Of a stretch of 64,000 nucleotides of DNA, positions 16,310 through 24,953 are shown in pieces. The notes beneath the pieces are model-generated. The model worked only from the letters and a program-made list of their open reading frames with translations, ran no database searches and was not told where the DNA came from. The position numbers were made by a program, and so were the translations under genes. The stretch is from Candidatus Bathyarchaeota archaeon. Lineage in GTDB: Archaea > Thermoproteota > Bathyarchaeia > Bathyarchaeales > SOJC01. The stretch is taken from contig CP070649.1 in assembly GCA_020354575.1 (NCBI GenBank), positions 1,746,393 through 1,810,392 of the forward strand, given 5' to 3'. How positions within the stretch are numbered: the first letter of the stretch is position 1; every line of letters starts with the position of its first letter.

Positions 16310-16993
16310 TTGCAGAGAGTAATTCCAACAGGTTGCAGTTCGATTGATAAACAATTGGGAGGTGGGTTGTTAGGAGGACGCTTGTTGCTTGTTTATGGAG
16401 AAGCTGAGACTGGAAAAACTACTTTTGCTATCCAATGCGCTGTTAACTGTGCAAAAACCGGTTTCAAAACATTTTTTATAGATTGTGACGGGGCATTCTT
16501 CCCAAGACGTATGGTACAAATAGCTGCCCATGAGTCCAAGGAAATTGGATCCCAGATAATGCTAATGAAACCAGAAACTCTTGAACAGCAAGCGGTCATC
16601 ATTGATAAGTTGAACGAGTATATTAGCAAGAAAGTCGGGCTAATTATTTTTGATACTATAACGAGTCTTTATAGTGAAGCTCTAGGAGATGACAAACAGA
16701 GTGTATTTAGCCTTAACCGTCAATTAAATCGACAAATGGCATATTTAGCGCAGATTTCAAGGACCCAAAAAGTGGCTAGTCTTGTTGTTGGTCAGGTACG
16801 AAGCGTAATGAATAAATATGATTTGGTGCAACCCGTTGCTATGCGGGTTTTGAAATATTGGGCAGATGCTGTTATAATTCTGAATCCAACGACTGAAGCG
16901 CACGTGATCAAAGCTACAATTAAAACCCGTGCAACTCAAAAGCCTTCCAAACAGATATTCCTAAAGCTGGGAGAAAAAGGCTTACACGAGTAA
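16310..16993 (+). CDS. radB: RadB-like RecA-family ATPase
   Basis: From TTG 16310 the product has 227 residues; the frame also opens at TTG 16253, but the extra hydrophobic residues do not look like RadB. Features: VIPTGCSSIDKQLGGGLLGG at the N-terminus, Walker A GEAETGKTT (about 30-38), Walker B VGLIIFDT (about 108-115), a loop LNRQLNRQMAYLAQISRTQ and SLVVGQV. RadB is an archaeal Rad51/RadA paralogue of about 220 residues that binds DNA and modulates homologous recombination without strand exchange. It lacks the N-terminal HhH domain of RadA. Likely expressed with carS, which starts 20 bases later. A KaiC-type ATPase is the alternative. Confidence 0.8.
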   Translation: MQRVIPTGCSSIDKQLGGGLLGGRLLLVYGEAETGKTTFAIQCAVNCAKTGFKTFFIDCDGAFFPRRMVQIAAHESKEIGSQIMLMKPETLEQQAVIIDKLNEYISKKVGLIIFDTITSLYSEALGDDKQSVFSLNRQLNRQMAYLAQISRTQKVASLVVGQVRSVMNKYDLVQPVAMRVLKYWADAVIILNPTTEAHVIKATIKTRATQKPSKQIFLKLGEKGLHE

Positions 16994-17013
16994 GAGATGA
17001 GTTTGAAAGACCT

Positions 17014-17502
17014 ATGTTGGAATTAATCGCAGAAGCCCTCGTATTTATATTTCCTGCATACAGCGCTAACGCAGTTCCTGTAGTTTTTGGCGGTGGTCAC
17101 CCATTAGATTTTGGTAAGACCCTTAAGGATGGTAAACCTATTTTTGGATCTCATAAAACTTTTAAGGGTTTTTTTGCAGGGCTGATTGTTGGCACTCTAG
17201 TAGCTGTCGGAGAGAGTTTTATTTTCAACTATGACATACTCTTGGGCTTTGCGCTTTCTTTTGGTGCGTTATTAGGAGATTTGATAGGTGCTTTTTTTAA
17301 GCGAAGACTGGGTTTTGCTCCTGGAGCGTTTTTTCCTATAATTGATCAGATTGACTTTGTATTAGGTGCCCTGCTTTTTTCTCTTCTCATTTCTCCACCG
17401 ACCCCAGTAATTTCGATCATCATTCTTATCATTACAATTCCCATTCACATTCTGACAAATCTTATTGCATATTTGGCAAATGTTAAGAAGAAGCCATGGT
17501 AA
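17014..17502 (+). CDS. carS: CDP-archaeol synthase
   Basis: 162 residues with four to five TM helices. The signature region reads AYSANAVPVVFGGGHPLDFG (about 16-35), then GSHKTFKGFFAG and LSFGALLGDLIGAFFKRRLG, ending with FPIIDQIDFVLGALLF. These are the CarS (formerly DUF46) residues that bind CTP and 2,3-digeranylgeranylglyceryl phosphate. The enzyme forms CDP-archaeol, the branch point to all archaeal phospholipids, in the membrane. ATG start at 17014. It follows radB by 20 bases, probably on one transcript, and converges on the OSTC-like gene. Confidence 0.95.
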   Translation: MLELIAEALVFIFPAYSANAVPVVFGGGHPLDFGKTLKDGKPIFGSHKTFKGFFAGLIVGTLVAVGESFIFNYDILLGFALSFGALLGDLIGAFFKRRLGFAPGAFFPIIDQIDFVLGALLFSLLISPPTPVISIIILIITIPIHILTNLIAYLANVKKKPW

Positions 17503-17513
17503 TTTTCACAATT

Positions 17514-17945
17514 TCATTGAAACGGACTGATTGTGCTGGGAAATAGGAAAAATTCGACGATAATCCATCCGATTAGCAAAAGGAGCAATCCTATCAAAAG
17601 TGTGGTGAATGCTTCTCTTGGGCTATAGGCATATTTAGTGCTCTGATACATTAGTATTAATCCCAATATTCCCAGTGAGTATAGAATCATGGAAGCTATA
17701 CTTTCTCCTAATAGCTGTTCGTTTAAGGCTTGAGGGTAATAGGGTATTACTCTGCCACCACTAACAAAGGCGATTATCGGTTGTTCCAGAATATCGTAGA
17801 TCCCTCCCCCCAGTAGGAAAACAGAGGTCGCAATAGCCAGTGATGCTAAAAGAATCGTTGACGGTTTAAGCGTTATTATTTTCCAATAGGTTTTTTGAAG
17901 GTAATAGGAAAGCGACGATGCGCCTTTTTTTGCCTTACGGGACAA
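17514..17945 (-). CDS. OSTC/Ost3-like membrane protein
   Basis: 143 residues: a basic N-terminus, three TM helices and a short exterior tail. TM1 ends FLLGGGIYDILEQP, then a loop with RVIPYYPQALNEQLLGE, TM2 SIASMILYSLGILGLILMYQ, a SPREAF loop, and TM3 LLIGLLLLLIGWIIVEFFL. From memory, human OSTC has the same sequence of events: [16 protein letters not shown], a loop, [20 protein letters not shown], a loop, and FLLLFIGFVCVLLSFFM. OSTC and the Ost3/Ost6 membrane part bind STT3 in the eukaryotic oligosaccharyltransferase. A role as an AglB-associated subunit in archaeal N-glycosylation is inference. No aglB is in the window. Confidence 0.6.
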   Translation of the reverse strand: MSRKAKKGASSLSYYLQKTYWKIITLKPSTILLASLAIATSVFLLGGGIYDILEQPIIAFVSGGRVIPYYPQALNEQLLGESIASMILYSLGILGLILMYQSTKYAYSPREAFTTLLIGLLLLLIGWIIVEFFLFPSTISPFQ

Positions 17946-18064
17946 GCTTTTCTTAGCTCCTCAGGTAACATACGTACGATTCGCTCTATATGAATTAAAT
18001 AATCTACTTAAATTTTCCCTTCTCTCTAAGATGGGGCATGATTTAGTTTCAAGAATAAATATTT

Positions 18065-18862
18065 ATGGATGCCTATCCAGAATACACTTTTCTTGTATTC
18101 AAGAGTGAACGTAAAATGTACGAATTCATCCTCTATTTTGAAACTGGGTCTCCATATGAAAAGGAAACGAAAAGAATCATCAGATTTTTGGAAAAAATTC
18201 GAAAGAAATGGAATGCAGATTTTGACCTTAATCATGTAGAAACGCTGTCAGAAACACAGGTCGAGCGGGTGAAGGATGACATTCGCAAAATTTCACCTCA
18301 GATAAGAGGAAAAATTGTGAGTTCCAAAGGAAAGATTCTGCCTCTTTCTAATAATAAGAACCTGAACACACAAAATACACCAATTCTCTTGATTTACGAC
18401 AATCAAACACCGATCAATGTTTATCCTCACATGCTCGGGACAGCATATTTTGAAATAGGAGCAACATTAGAGAATATTCTAAAAGATGGCCTCAAAGCCC
18501 ATATGATTGCAAAGGGTATTCTTGAAGAACCTGTGCAAAAAATCCTAGCAGACGACCCATGGATCCTAGGGCAAGGAATGAAATTTATTGCTGCAGATAA
18601 AGATGTAGATTTCGGCGTGGTTGATGTGATTCTTGAAGATGAAAATGGAAGAATGGTGATTGTAGAGATTGAAACAGAAGCAACTGAAACTGCAGTAGCG
18701 CAGGTTTCTAGGTTAGCTGCAGGTTATGCATCCCAAAATAAATCCTCTTTGGATCATTTACGAAAGGTAATTGTGTGCCTGAATTTCAATGCAAGAGCAG
18801 CGAAGGCTTGTCGTGGAGCTAATGTTGAGCTTTTCCAATTAGCCATGCAAAAAATCTGTTAA
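18065..18862 (+). CDS. NucS-like RecB-nuclease-fold protein
   Basis: 265 residues from ATG 18065 (ATG 18116 is another candidate start). The C-terminal 90 residues match the NucS/RecB-type nuclease domain: DVDFGVVDVILEDENGRMVI with the Asp, then VEIETEATETAVAQVSRLAA and a closing KVIVCLNFNARAAKACRGANVELF. NucS cleaves mismatched or branched DNA. The usual D...ExK catalytic set appears as D...E-I-E, so the lysine is replaced by Glu and the activity is uncertain. The N-terminal half (FILYFETGSPYEKETKRIIR) is not like NucS; it is an alpha/beta domain of unknown type. Alone on its transcript, 32 bases before the NIF3-like gene. Confidence 0.65.
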   Translation: MDAYPEYTFLVFKSERKMYEFILYFETGSPYEKETKRIIRFLEKIRKKWNADFDLNHVETLSETQVERVKDDIRKISPQIRGKIVSSKGKILPLSNNKNLNTQNTPILLIYDNQTPINVYPHMLGTAYFEIGATLENILKDGLKAHMIAKGILEEPVQKILADDPWILGQGMKFIAADKDVDFGVVDVILEDENGRMVIVEIETEATETAVAQVSRLAAGYASQNKSSLDHLRKVIVCLNFNARAAKACRGANVELFQLAMQKIC

Positions 18863-18894
18863 AATACAAAGATAAAGAATACATAATATGAGAA

Positions 18895-19722
18895 GTGGAA
18901 AAGATGGTAACTACAAAAGAAATCATGGGTTTGGCTCTGGATTTAGCTGGGTTCACATCAGTACCACAAGATAGCGGCATATACATTCATGGAAGAAATA
19001 TTAGAAATATACTATTTGCAATTGATGCAGATGTTCCAGAGCTTCTGTTAGCCAAACAACTAGGTTGTGACGCGGTAATCTCTCACCATCCGAAGGGAGG
19101 TTTACCGATGATTAATTTTCACGAAGTTTTCAAAAGACATATTCAACAAATGGTAGGTGCCGGAGTTCCCCGACTTGAAGCTGAAGAAGCAGTACAAAGA
19201 AAAATCAGCGCTTTGGAGGTAGAAGGGCATACTAGAAATTACGGTCATGCAGTGGATGTAGCTCGCCTCCTGAAATTGCCTTATATGAACATTCACACCC
19301 CTTTGGATGAGCTAGGAAGGAGGATTATGACGCAGAAAATAAGTCAGAAACTTGACGAAGACGCTACCGTAGGAGATGTAGTTTCAGCCTTGAAGAGTAT
19401 CTCAGAATTTCAGAACGCAACCACAGGCATTAAGATCCGCTTAGGTACTGCAATGAATTTAGCTGGGAAGGTTATGATATCGCATGGCGCTGGAACGAAC
19501 GGAGGTTATGAAATTGCGAGGACTTACTTCAAACATGGCATAAGCACACTCATATATATCCATATAAGTCCAGCAGATCTTGAAAAGTTAAGGGTTGACA
19601 AGGCAGGCAACATGATAGTTACAGGCCACATCGTAAGTGACTCGGTAGGAATAAATCCATTTATTAAAGAACTAGAAAATAGAGGTCTCTCCATAACTAG
19701 ATTGGGAGTTATTCCTCCATAA
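18895..19722 (+). CDS. NIF3-like dinuclear metal-centre protein
   Basis: 275 residues. The family's metal-binding parts are visible: ISHHPKGG (about 62-69), a later GHTRNYGHA and the C-terminal IVTGHIVSDSVGINPFI (about 241-257), placing His and Asp ligands. NIF3/YbgI proteins hold a dinuclear metal site; biochemical roles proposed include GTP cyclohydrolase-like hydrolase activity, but it is mostly unknown. The start may be GTG 18895 or ATG 18904, both close. It lies 32 bases after the NucS-like gene, so cotranscription is possible. Confidence 0.85.
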   Translation: MEKMVTTKEIMGLALDLAGFTSVPQDSGIYIHGRNIRNILFAIDADVPELLLAKQLGCDAVISHHPKGGLPMINFHEVFKRHIQQMVGAGVPRLEAEEAVQRKISALEVEGHTRNYGHAVDVARLLKLPYMNIHTPLDELGRRIMTQKISQKLDEDATVGDVVSALKSISEFQNATTGIKIRLGTAMNLAGKVMISHGAGTNGGYEIARTYFKHGISTLIYIHISPADLEKLRVDKAGNMIVTGHIVSDSVGINPFIKELENRGLSITRLGVIPP

Positions 19723-19750
19723 AGAAAGTTTAAGCGAAATTAGCGGGGAT

Positions 19751-20667
19751 ATGTCGATGAAGTTTATCCGTTTCTCAACTTTTGAAGGAGTCTCTTTTGG
19801 AGTTTCAAATGAAGATGAGATAATTTGCTTGGTTACATTGGCAAAAACACTAAAGAAATCTTTTCCTTACAATCTAGAAGCTTTGATCTCATAAGGCATA
19901 AACGAAACTGACGTGGAATATTTAATTCAAAGCGCAGACAGAACAAATCTTGAAATGGCAAAACGTCCCCTATGCGAAGTAAACCTGCTTCCGCCGATAA
20001 TAAACCCGCCAAGAATCGTCTGTCTAGGTCTAAACTATAAAGATCACGCTGCAGAACAAGGAATCAGACCTCTGATAAACCTGTAATTTTCATGAAGCCA
20101 AATACAGCCATCATTGGTCCTAATGACGATATAATTAAACCAAATTTTGTGAAGCAACTGGATTATGAAGCAAAGCTTGCTATCATCACTGGCAAAGAAG
20201 TTGAGAATGCCTCAATTAATGATGCAAAATCTTGCATTTTCGGATACACAATACTAAACGATGTTTCTGCTCGCGATATTCAATTCAAAGACCTACAATG
20301 GACACGGGGGAAAAGCTTTGATACTTTTGCACCTATTGGCCCTTGGATTACAGCTGCTGATCAAATATCAGATCTAGCTAATCTTTATGTACGCACGCGA
20401 GTCAACAACGAGCTTCGACAAGGCTCAAACACTGAGAATATGGTGTTAAATGTGTTTGCAATTGTATATCACCTTAGCCGTGTCATGACACTAAAACCAT
20501 GTGACATAATCGCAACAGGCACTCCTGCAGGTGTAGGCTTTTCCATAAAACCGCACCCCAAGTTTCTCAAGGTTGAAGACACAATAGATATCGAAATTGA
20601 AGGCCTAGGCGTGTTAAGAAACAGAGTAGCTGCCGAAGACTTGAGCGTTGTTAGCCTCGGAGGATAA
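19751..20667 (+). pseudogene. Broken fumarylacetoacetate-hydrolase-family gene
   Basis: In the frame starting at ATG 19751 the protein reads MKFIRFSTFEGVSFGV and later PPRIVCLGLNYKDHAAEQG, typical of the N-terminal part of FAH-family enzymes, but TAA at 19892-19894 interrupts it. Just after the AAEQG region the frame shifts by one base (about 20071-20077); the second half is open from 20092 (MKPNTAIIGPNDDI, then YTILNDVSARDIQF, TRGKSFDTFAPIGPW and TGTPAGVG). The second half alone lacks part of the metal site. FAH-family proteins act as hydrolases, decarboxylases or isomerases in aromatic and sugar-acid breakdown. One stop and one frameshift suggest a dead gene. Confidence 0.85.
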
Positions 20668-20719
20668 CTTTTTAGGGCTTCAGTAGTCATAAGTCAGTTA
20701 GTCTTAGTAGGGAAATTCT

Positions 20720-21346
20720 GTGCGATTCCAGCTGACGGAAATTGAAGGCGAGTTTCTAGTCAAATTGGCCCGTAAGGCTGTAGAGAAATATCTGAAGATC
20801 GGAAAAATAATCAAAACACCCCAAAAACTAGGCGATAATTTAACCCGACGTTGTGGAGTTTTCATAACAATCAACAGCCTTGAACTTGGGAAGAAGATAT
20901 TAAGAGGGTGCATAGGCTATCCTTACCCGACAACAATGCTTGCACAAGCAATTATAGAATGTGCAATCAGTTCGGCAACTCAAGACCCTCGATTCCCTCC
21001 GCTTTCCGCAGATGAGCTTGACAACATCGTCTTCGAAATCAGTGTTCTTACACCACCAGAACCTATAAAAATCGGAAATCCAAAGGATCTTCCTTCAATA
21101 ATTAAGGTGGGAGAAGACGGACTTATCGTAGAAAGCGGAATGCAGAAAGGATTGCTATTGCCTCAAGTTCCTATCGAATGGAATTGGGATGAAAGAGAAT
21201 TTCTCTCTCATTGCTGCATAAAAGCAGGATTGCTGCCAGATAGTTGGTTAACAAAATCAACAAAGATTCATAAATTTCGTGCGATAATTTTTGAAGAAGC
21301 AACTCCCAAGGGCAAGATCAAACGTAAAGTTCTAAGGAGGCACTAA
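20720..21346 (+). CDS. AMMECR1-domain protein
   Basis: 208 residues, one AMMECR1 domain (TIGR00296 type). The signature LRGCIGYPYPTTMLAQAI is at about 69-86, preceded by RRCGVFITINS and followed by ATQDPRFPPLSADELDNIVF and EISVLTPPEPI. The domain is conserved in archaea and eukaryotes; the human protein is linked to developmental disease, and the archaeal role is not known. Begins with GTG at 20720. It is followed after only a few bases by the glycosyltransferase gene. Confidence 0.9.
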   Translation: MRFQLTEIEGEFLVKLARKAVEKYLKIGKIIKTPQKLGDNLTRRCGVFITINSLELGKKILRGCIGYPYPTTMLAQAIIECAISSATQDPRFPPLSADELDNIVFEISVLTPPEPIKIGNPKDLPSIIKVGEDGLIVESGMQKGLLLPQVPIEWNWDEREFLSHCCIKAGLLPDSWLTKSTKIHKFRAIIFEEATPKGKIKRKVLRRH

Positions 21347-21350
21347 AACA

Positions 21351-22556
21351 ACGCGAGTACAATTCGCCCCAAGCGGTGTGGGTCTTGGGCACGCAGGTCG
21401 ATGTATCCCGATAGCAAAAAGATTGCAGAAGAGAAACAGAAAGACAGAGGTCTTTTTCTCAACATATCTAGATGCTGTAAGTTACATACGTCAAGAAGGA
21501 TTTATTGCTGTGGAAGTCCCATCGATGGATTTCAAAGTCAAACCAGATGGATCAGTTGATTTTAGACAAACTGCTATGAATCCAGGTCCCTTTGTAGCTC
21601 CTTTCAATTTTTTGGAACAAGTGAATAGGGAAATTGAAGTTATGGAGACCCTCAGACCAGATGTGGTTGTATCAGATTCGAGGGCTTCACCTCTCATAGC
21701 TGGACGAATTTTAAGAATTCCATCTGTTTGTATACTTAACCAGTTTCAGGTCATTATTCCAAGAAGAACTCACTATTTGCGACTCGCCAAATTTGCAGAT
21801 GCTATGACTCTAGCAATTCTAGGCAAGATTTGGACGACAGGAGATAAGGTGCTGATTCCTGACTTTCCCCCTCCATATACCGTGTCTACAGATAACCTAC
21901 GCATCCCTCCTGCCTACAGAAAAAAGATACAACTAATTGGTCCAATTCTACCTGTTCGTCCCGATGCATTACTCAGTAAAAAGGAGCTTAGAAAAAAACT
22001 TGGTTTGCATGGTGAAAAGCCGGTGATCTTTGCCCCCATAAGTGGACCTTTGAAAGAACGGGTCTACCTTTTGAATATCCTTCAAGGAATTTTTACGAAT
22101 TTTCCAAACGAGTATCAGATCGTTATGTCTTCGGGATATCCAAAGTCCAATGAAAGCTCTGTCCGATGCGGCAATTTCACGAGTTTCAGATGGATCTCGA
22201 ACCGTTTCGAATACATGAAAACATGTGACATCGTGATATCCAGAGCAGGGCATGGCACTCTATTGCAGACAATGTGTTATGGGAAACCCGCTATTTTAAT
22301 TCCTACTCCTAATCATACGGAACAATTCAACAACGCTAGAAGAGCTCTAAAGCTTGGCGCTGCTTTAATAATCGAGCAAGATGACCTTAATAGAGAAGTT
22401 CTTCTTTCCATCGTACAAAGAATGTTAAAGGAAAAGAAAAGAGAGGAGAGAGCTATTGAACTACAAAAAGAAGTTTCAGAGTTGGACGGATTGGAGAAGG
22501 CTATAGAAATAATTATAGAAGTAGCTGAAAGAGGAAAATTGAATGTTTCTGCCTAG
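21351..22556 (+). CDS. MurG-like glycosyltransferase with ACG at its start position
   Basis: About 401 residues, a GT-B fold UDP-sugar glycosyltransferase (GT28/MurG or UGT-like). The N-terminal loop reads RVQFAPSGVGLGHAGR. The second half has the usual donor-binding CDIVISRAGHGTLLQTMCYG and ILIPTPNHTEQFNNA. An AAGGAGG site at 21334-21340 is spaced 10 bases from an ACG at 21351, where ATG would be expected; there is no ATG, GTG or TTG before GTG 21378. Starting at 21378 would remove the first beta strand and glycine-rich loop. It overlaps nadC by 14 bases. The lipid or protein acceptor cannot be told. Confidence 0.8.
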   Translation, partial: TRVQFAPSGVGLGHAGRCIPIAKRLQKRNRKTEVFFSTYLDAVSYIRQEGFIAVEVPSMDFKVKPDGSVDFRQTAMNPGPFVAPFNFLEQVNREIEVMETLRPDVVVSDSRASPLIAGRILRIPSVCILNQFQVIIPRRTHYLRLAKFADAMTLAILGKIWTTGDKVLIPDFPPPYTVSTDNLRIPPAYRKKIQLIGPILPVRPDALLSKKELRKKLGLHGEKPVIFAPISGPLKERVYLLNILQGIFTNFPNEYQIVMSSGYPKSNESSVRCGNFTSFRWISNRFEYMKTCDIVISRAGHGTLLQTMCYGKPAILIPTPNHTEQFNNARRALKLGAALIIEQDDLNREVLLSIVQRMLKEKKREERAIELQKEVSELDGLEKAIEIIIEVAERGKLNVSA

Positions 22557-23406
22557 ACGAATTCTGGAAGAGAAGCTTTATAGATTCCTAAGGGAAGACG
22601 TTGGGCAAGGGGACATTACAACATCTCTTACTATTCCTAAGAGAGCATTTGCTGAAGCATTAGTTGTCGTAAAGGAAAAAGGCCTGATAGCTGGAATAGA
22701 AGAAGCTATGGCTTTATGTGAAAGCCTAAATCTAAAGGCAAGTGCCTTGACACTTGATGGAGCTCCAGTTGAACCCAAAACTGCAATACTACGAATTTCA
22801 GGTAATGCCAGAACGCTGCTCTCAGCAGAGCGGACTGTTCTTAATATTCTATCTAGAATGAGTGGCATAGCCACCTCAACGAATCGAGTAGTAAGCAAAA
22901 TCGATTCTGCAGGCTTCAAGACGCGGGTGGCATCTACTAGAAAAGTTGCACCTGGATTTGGCTTTTTTGATAAAAAGGCTGTCATACTCGGTGGTGGTGA
23001 TTCACACAGGCTCAAGCTTGATGATCTAGTTTTGATAAAGGATAATCATATAAAAATCGCAGGTAGCATAAGATCTATAATTCAAAAAGCTCGCGCGACT
23101 GCCTCATTTTCCAAAAAAATCGAAGTTGAAGTACCATCAACAAGCGACGCTGTTGAGGCAGCAAAAGCTGGTGCTGAAATAATCATGTTGGATAACTTCT
23201 CTCCAACCGAAGTGAAGGAAACAGTATCCCTTTTAACAAAAGAAGGTTTTAGAAGCAGAGTATTGCTTGAGGCAAGTGGTGGAATTACCGAGAAAAATGT
23301 TTTGAACTACGCTGCAACGGGAGTCGATATTGTGAGCATTGGAGAAATCACTCACAGTACCAGGGCAATGGATTTGAGTTTGGATATCGTCAAGGTGAAA
23401 AAATGA
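22543..23406 (+). CDS. nadC: Nicotinate-nucleotide pyrophosphorylase (quinolinate phosphoribosyltransferase)
   Basis: 287 residues. It converts quinolinate and PRPP to nicotinate mononucleotide in the de novo NAD pathway. Family parts in order: EDVGQGDITTSLTIP (18-32), LLSAERTVLNILSRMSGIAT (88-107), STRKVAPGFGFFDKKAV and ILGGGDSHRLKLDDLVLIKD, then MLDNFS and LEASGGI with IGEITHS at the end of the barrel. Start ATG 22543 lies inside the glycosyltransferase gene. nadA and nadB are not in the window. Confidence 0.95.
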   Translation: MFLPRRILEEKLYRFLREDVGQGDITTSLTIPKRAFAEALVVVKEKGLIAGIEEAMALCESLNLKASALTLDGAPVEPKTAILRISGNARTLLSAERTVLNILSRMSGIATSTNRVVSKIDSAGFKTRVASTRKVAPGFGFFDKKAVILGGGDSHRLKLDDLVLIKDNHIKIAGSIRSIIQKARATASFSKKIEVEVPSTSDAVEAAKAGAEIIMLDNFSPTEVKETVSLLTKEGFRSRVLLEASGGITEKNVLNYAATGVDIVSIGEITHSTRAMDLSLDIVKVKK

Positions 23407-23494
23407 TGCAAGTAGCAGTCCATATTAATCTGATTTCGCAAATTAAGCGATGATATATCTCATGGAACATTTTTTGCAGCATATATTTACACTT

Positions 23495-24163
23495 TTATCC
23501 TAAGAGGAAAACGAAAAAAACCAGCACTATTAGGTTCAAAGTTACATGAGCGATCGTTGATATAACATACGAGTTCCAACGATGATAAATGTAGCCTAGA
23601 AATAAACCTAGTAGAAAAGCCGAGATCGTGTAGAGTGCCTGTGGATCAAAGTGGAAAAATCCAAACGCTAAAGAGGAGGTGATTAAAGCAGCCCCGAAAG
23701 AGTGCCTGCTGTTAACGGAAGTCTGTAGAAAACCTCTAAACGTAAACTCTTCACATATGCCAGCTAAAGACAATGCAATCGTGAGAAACAGTAGACCCTG
23801 TGGAGACTTGCTTATGTCTAAAATAATTTGGTTGGCTTCTGAGACAACATCACTGGGTCCAATAATCGAGACTAGCAAATTTGAAATAACTAAATCCAAT
23901 AAAAATAGAACGGCACCAAAGGCTAGCCCCAATAGAATGTTTTTAGACGTTATTTTAAATCCAATATACTTTTTGATATCTATCTCTTTAGAGAGTAAAT
24001 AACCCATTGGGATTATAATAATCAATAACTCACCAATGATTAGGGCAAAAGCGTACCCAAACAAGTAAGTTAATGCTCCACCGAGAAATAAGATAAGAAA
24101 GAACGTCATTACTATGGCTAGAATAGCTGAAAGAGGCGATATCTCGTTCTTATTATCATTCAT
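23495..24163 (-). CDS. CPBP intramembrane glutamic protease
   Basis: 222 residues with seven or eight hydrophobic helices. The CPBP/Abi motifs are present: EEFTFRGFLQ (about 137-146, motif 1, with the two Glu and Arg), FGFFHF (about 168-173, motif 2 with His) and a final ISTIAHVTLN (about 200-209, motif 3 with His and Asn). The family includes Rce1, which trims prenylated proteins, and many prokaryotic members of unknown substrate. Alone on the minus strand. Confidence 0.9.
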   Translation of the reverse strand: MNDNKNEISPLSAILAIVMTFFLILFLGGALTYLFGYAFALIIGELLIIIIPMGYLLSKEIDIKKYIGFKITSKNILLGLAFGAVLFLLDLVISNLLVSIIGPSDVVSEANQIILDISKSPQGLLFLTIALSLAGICEEFTFRGFLQTSVNSRHSFGAALITSSLAFGFFHFDPQALYTISAFLLGLFLGYIYHRWNSYVISTIAHVTLNLIVLVFFVFLLG

Positions 24164-24214
24164 CTGCTAAACCTCTCCCCCGGTTAACTTTAGTGCTGCA
24201 TGCATCTTTCCTAT

Positions 24215-24913
24215 CTAATGTTGCTTCTTCGGAGAGATTTTTAATATTCGAAATCCTCTCGCACATGGATTAGCCATTTCCATCAATTGGATTCTATTCA
24301 GAACCTTCTCTTTATCTTCTGCATATCCCACTACATCGTGCTCAGCAGGAATAAGTGAGTGTAGGGTAACTCTATTCTGCACAATTCTTGCATAGCATTT
24401 AGAAGGTAAACCCAAGAGCTGCTCTTTTCCCTCCTTAACCATTTTTTCACATACATAAAGCACCGCATGAGCACCTGTAGTAAGCTCGGCTATTCTCACT
24501 GGAATGCTTTCTTTGCCAATTGCCAGCACATCCACGCCATATATACGTTTGATGTCAGTTGATAACTTCCTTAATTTAGGCAAGATTCTCAATATAGAGC
24601 TACGAGCTTTCCCTCGAAGCTGAACTGGAGAGATTTCTTCAACTAGGAGTCCGCCCATGGACATATCCAGGTGAACCACTTGTGCTCTCACGTCCTTTAG
24701 CAATTTTTGGCAAAGCTCAAGTTCATGGATTATCAAAGCATGTCCAGTTTCTATTGGAGCAAAGATTGGTTCTACCAAGAATTCACTGGCCCTTCTGTAA
24801 GGCGGTTCTACTAGAACGGTTGCTGCAGCGACAATTTGCAGCGGTTCAAAACGAGGATTCAAAATGGCTGCCCCTGAGTCAGCTGCAATAACTCTCAAAC
24901 ATTTCCACCGCAC
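24215..24913 (-). CDS. DUF4152-family protein (PF2046-like)
   Basis: 232 residues. The opening RVIAADSGAAILNPRF and ATVLVEPPYRRASEF match the archaeal DUF4152 family. I recall that a Pyrococcus member (PF2046) has an RNase H-like fold with single-strand DNA exonuclease activity; this fits the Asp near the start of strand 1 and the VVHLDMSMGGLLVEE strand. GTG at 24913 or TTG at 24898 could be the start; the second gives the family's usual beginning. It lies 40 bases downstream of rlmE, on the same strand, so a joint transcript is likely. Confidence 0.7.
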   Translation of the reverse strand: MRWKCLRVIAADSGAAILNPRFEPLQIVAAATVLVEPPYRRASEFLVEPIFAPIETGHALIIHELELCQKLLKDVRAQVVHLDMSMGGLLVEEISPVQLRGKARSSILRILPKLRKLSTDIKRIYGVDVLAIGKESIPVRIAELTTGAHAVLYVCEKMVKEGKEQLLGLPSKCYARIVQNRVTLHSLIPAEHDVVGYAEDKEKVLNRIQLMEMANPCARGFRILKISPKKQH

Positions 24914-24953
24914 TACAACATATTAACGTGCACATTTAACAATTAGGACAATA

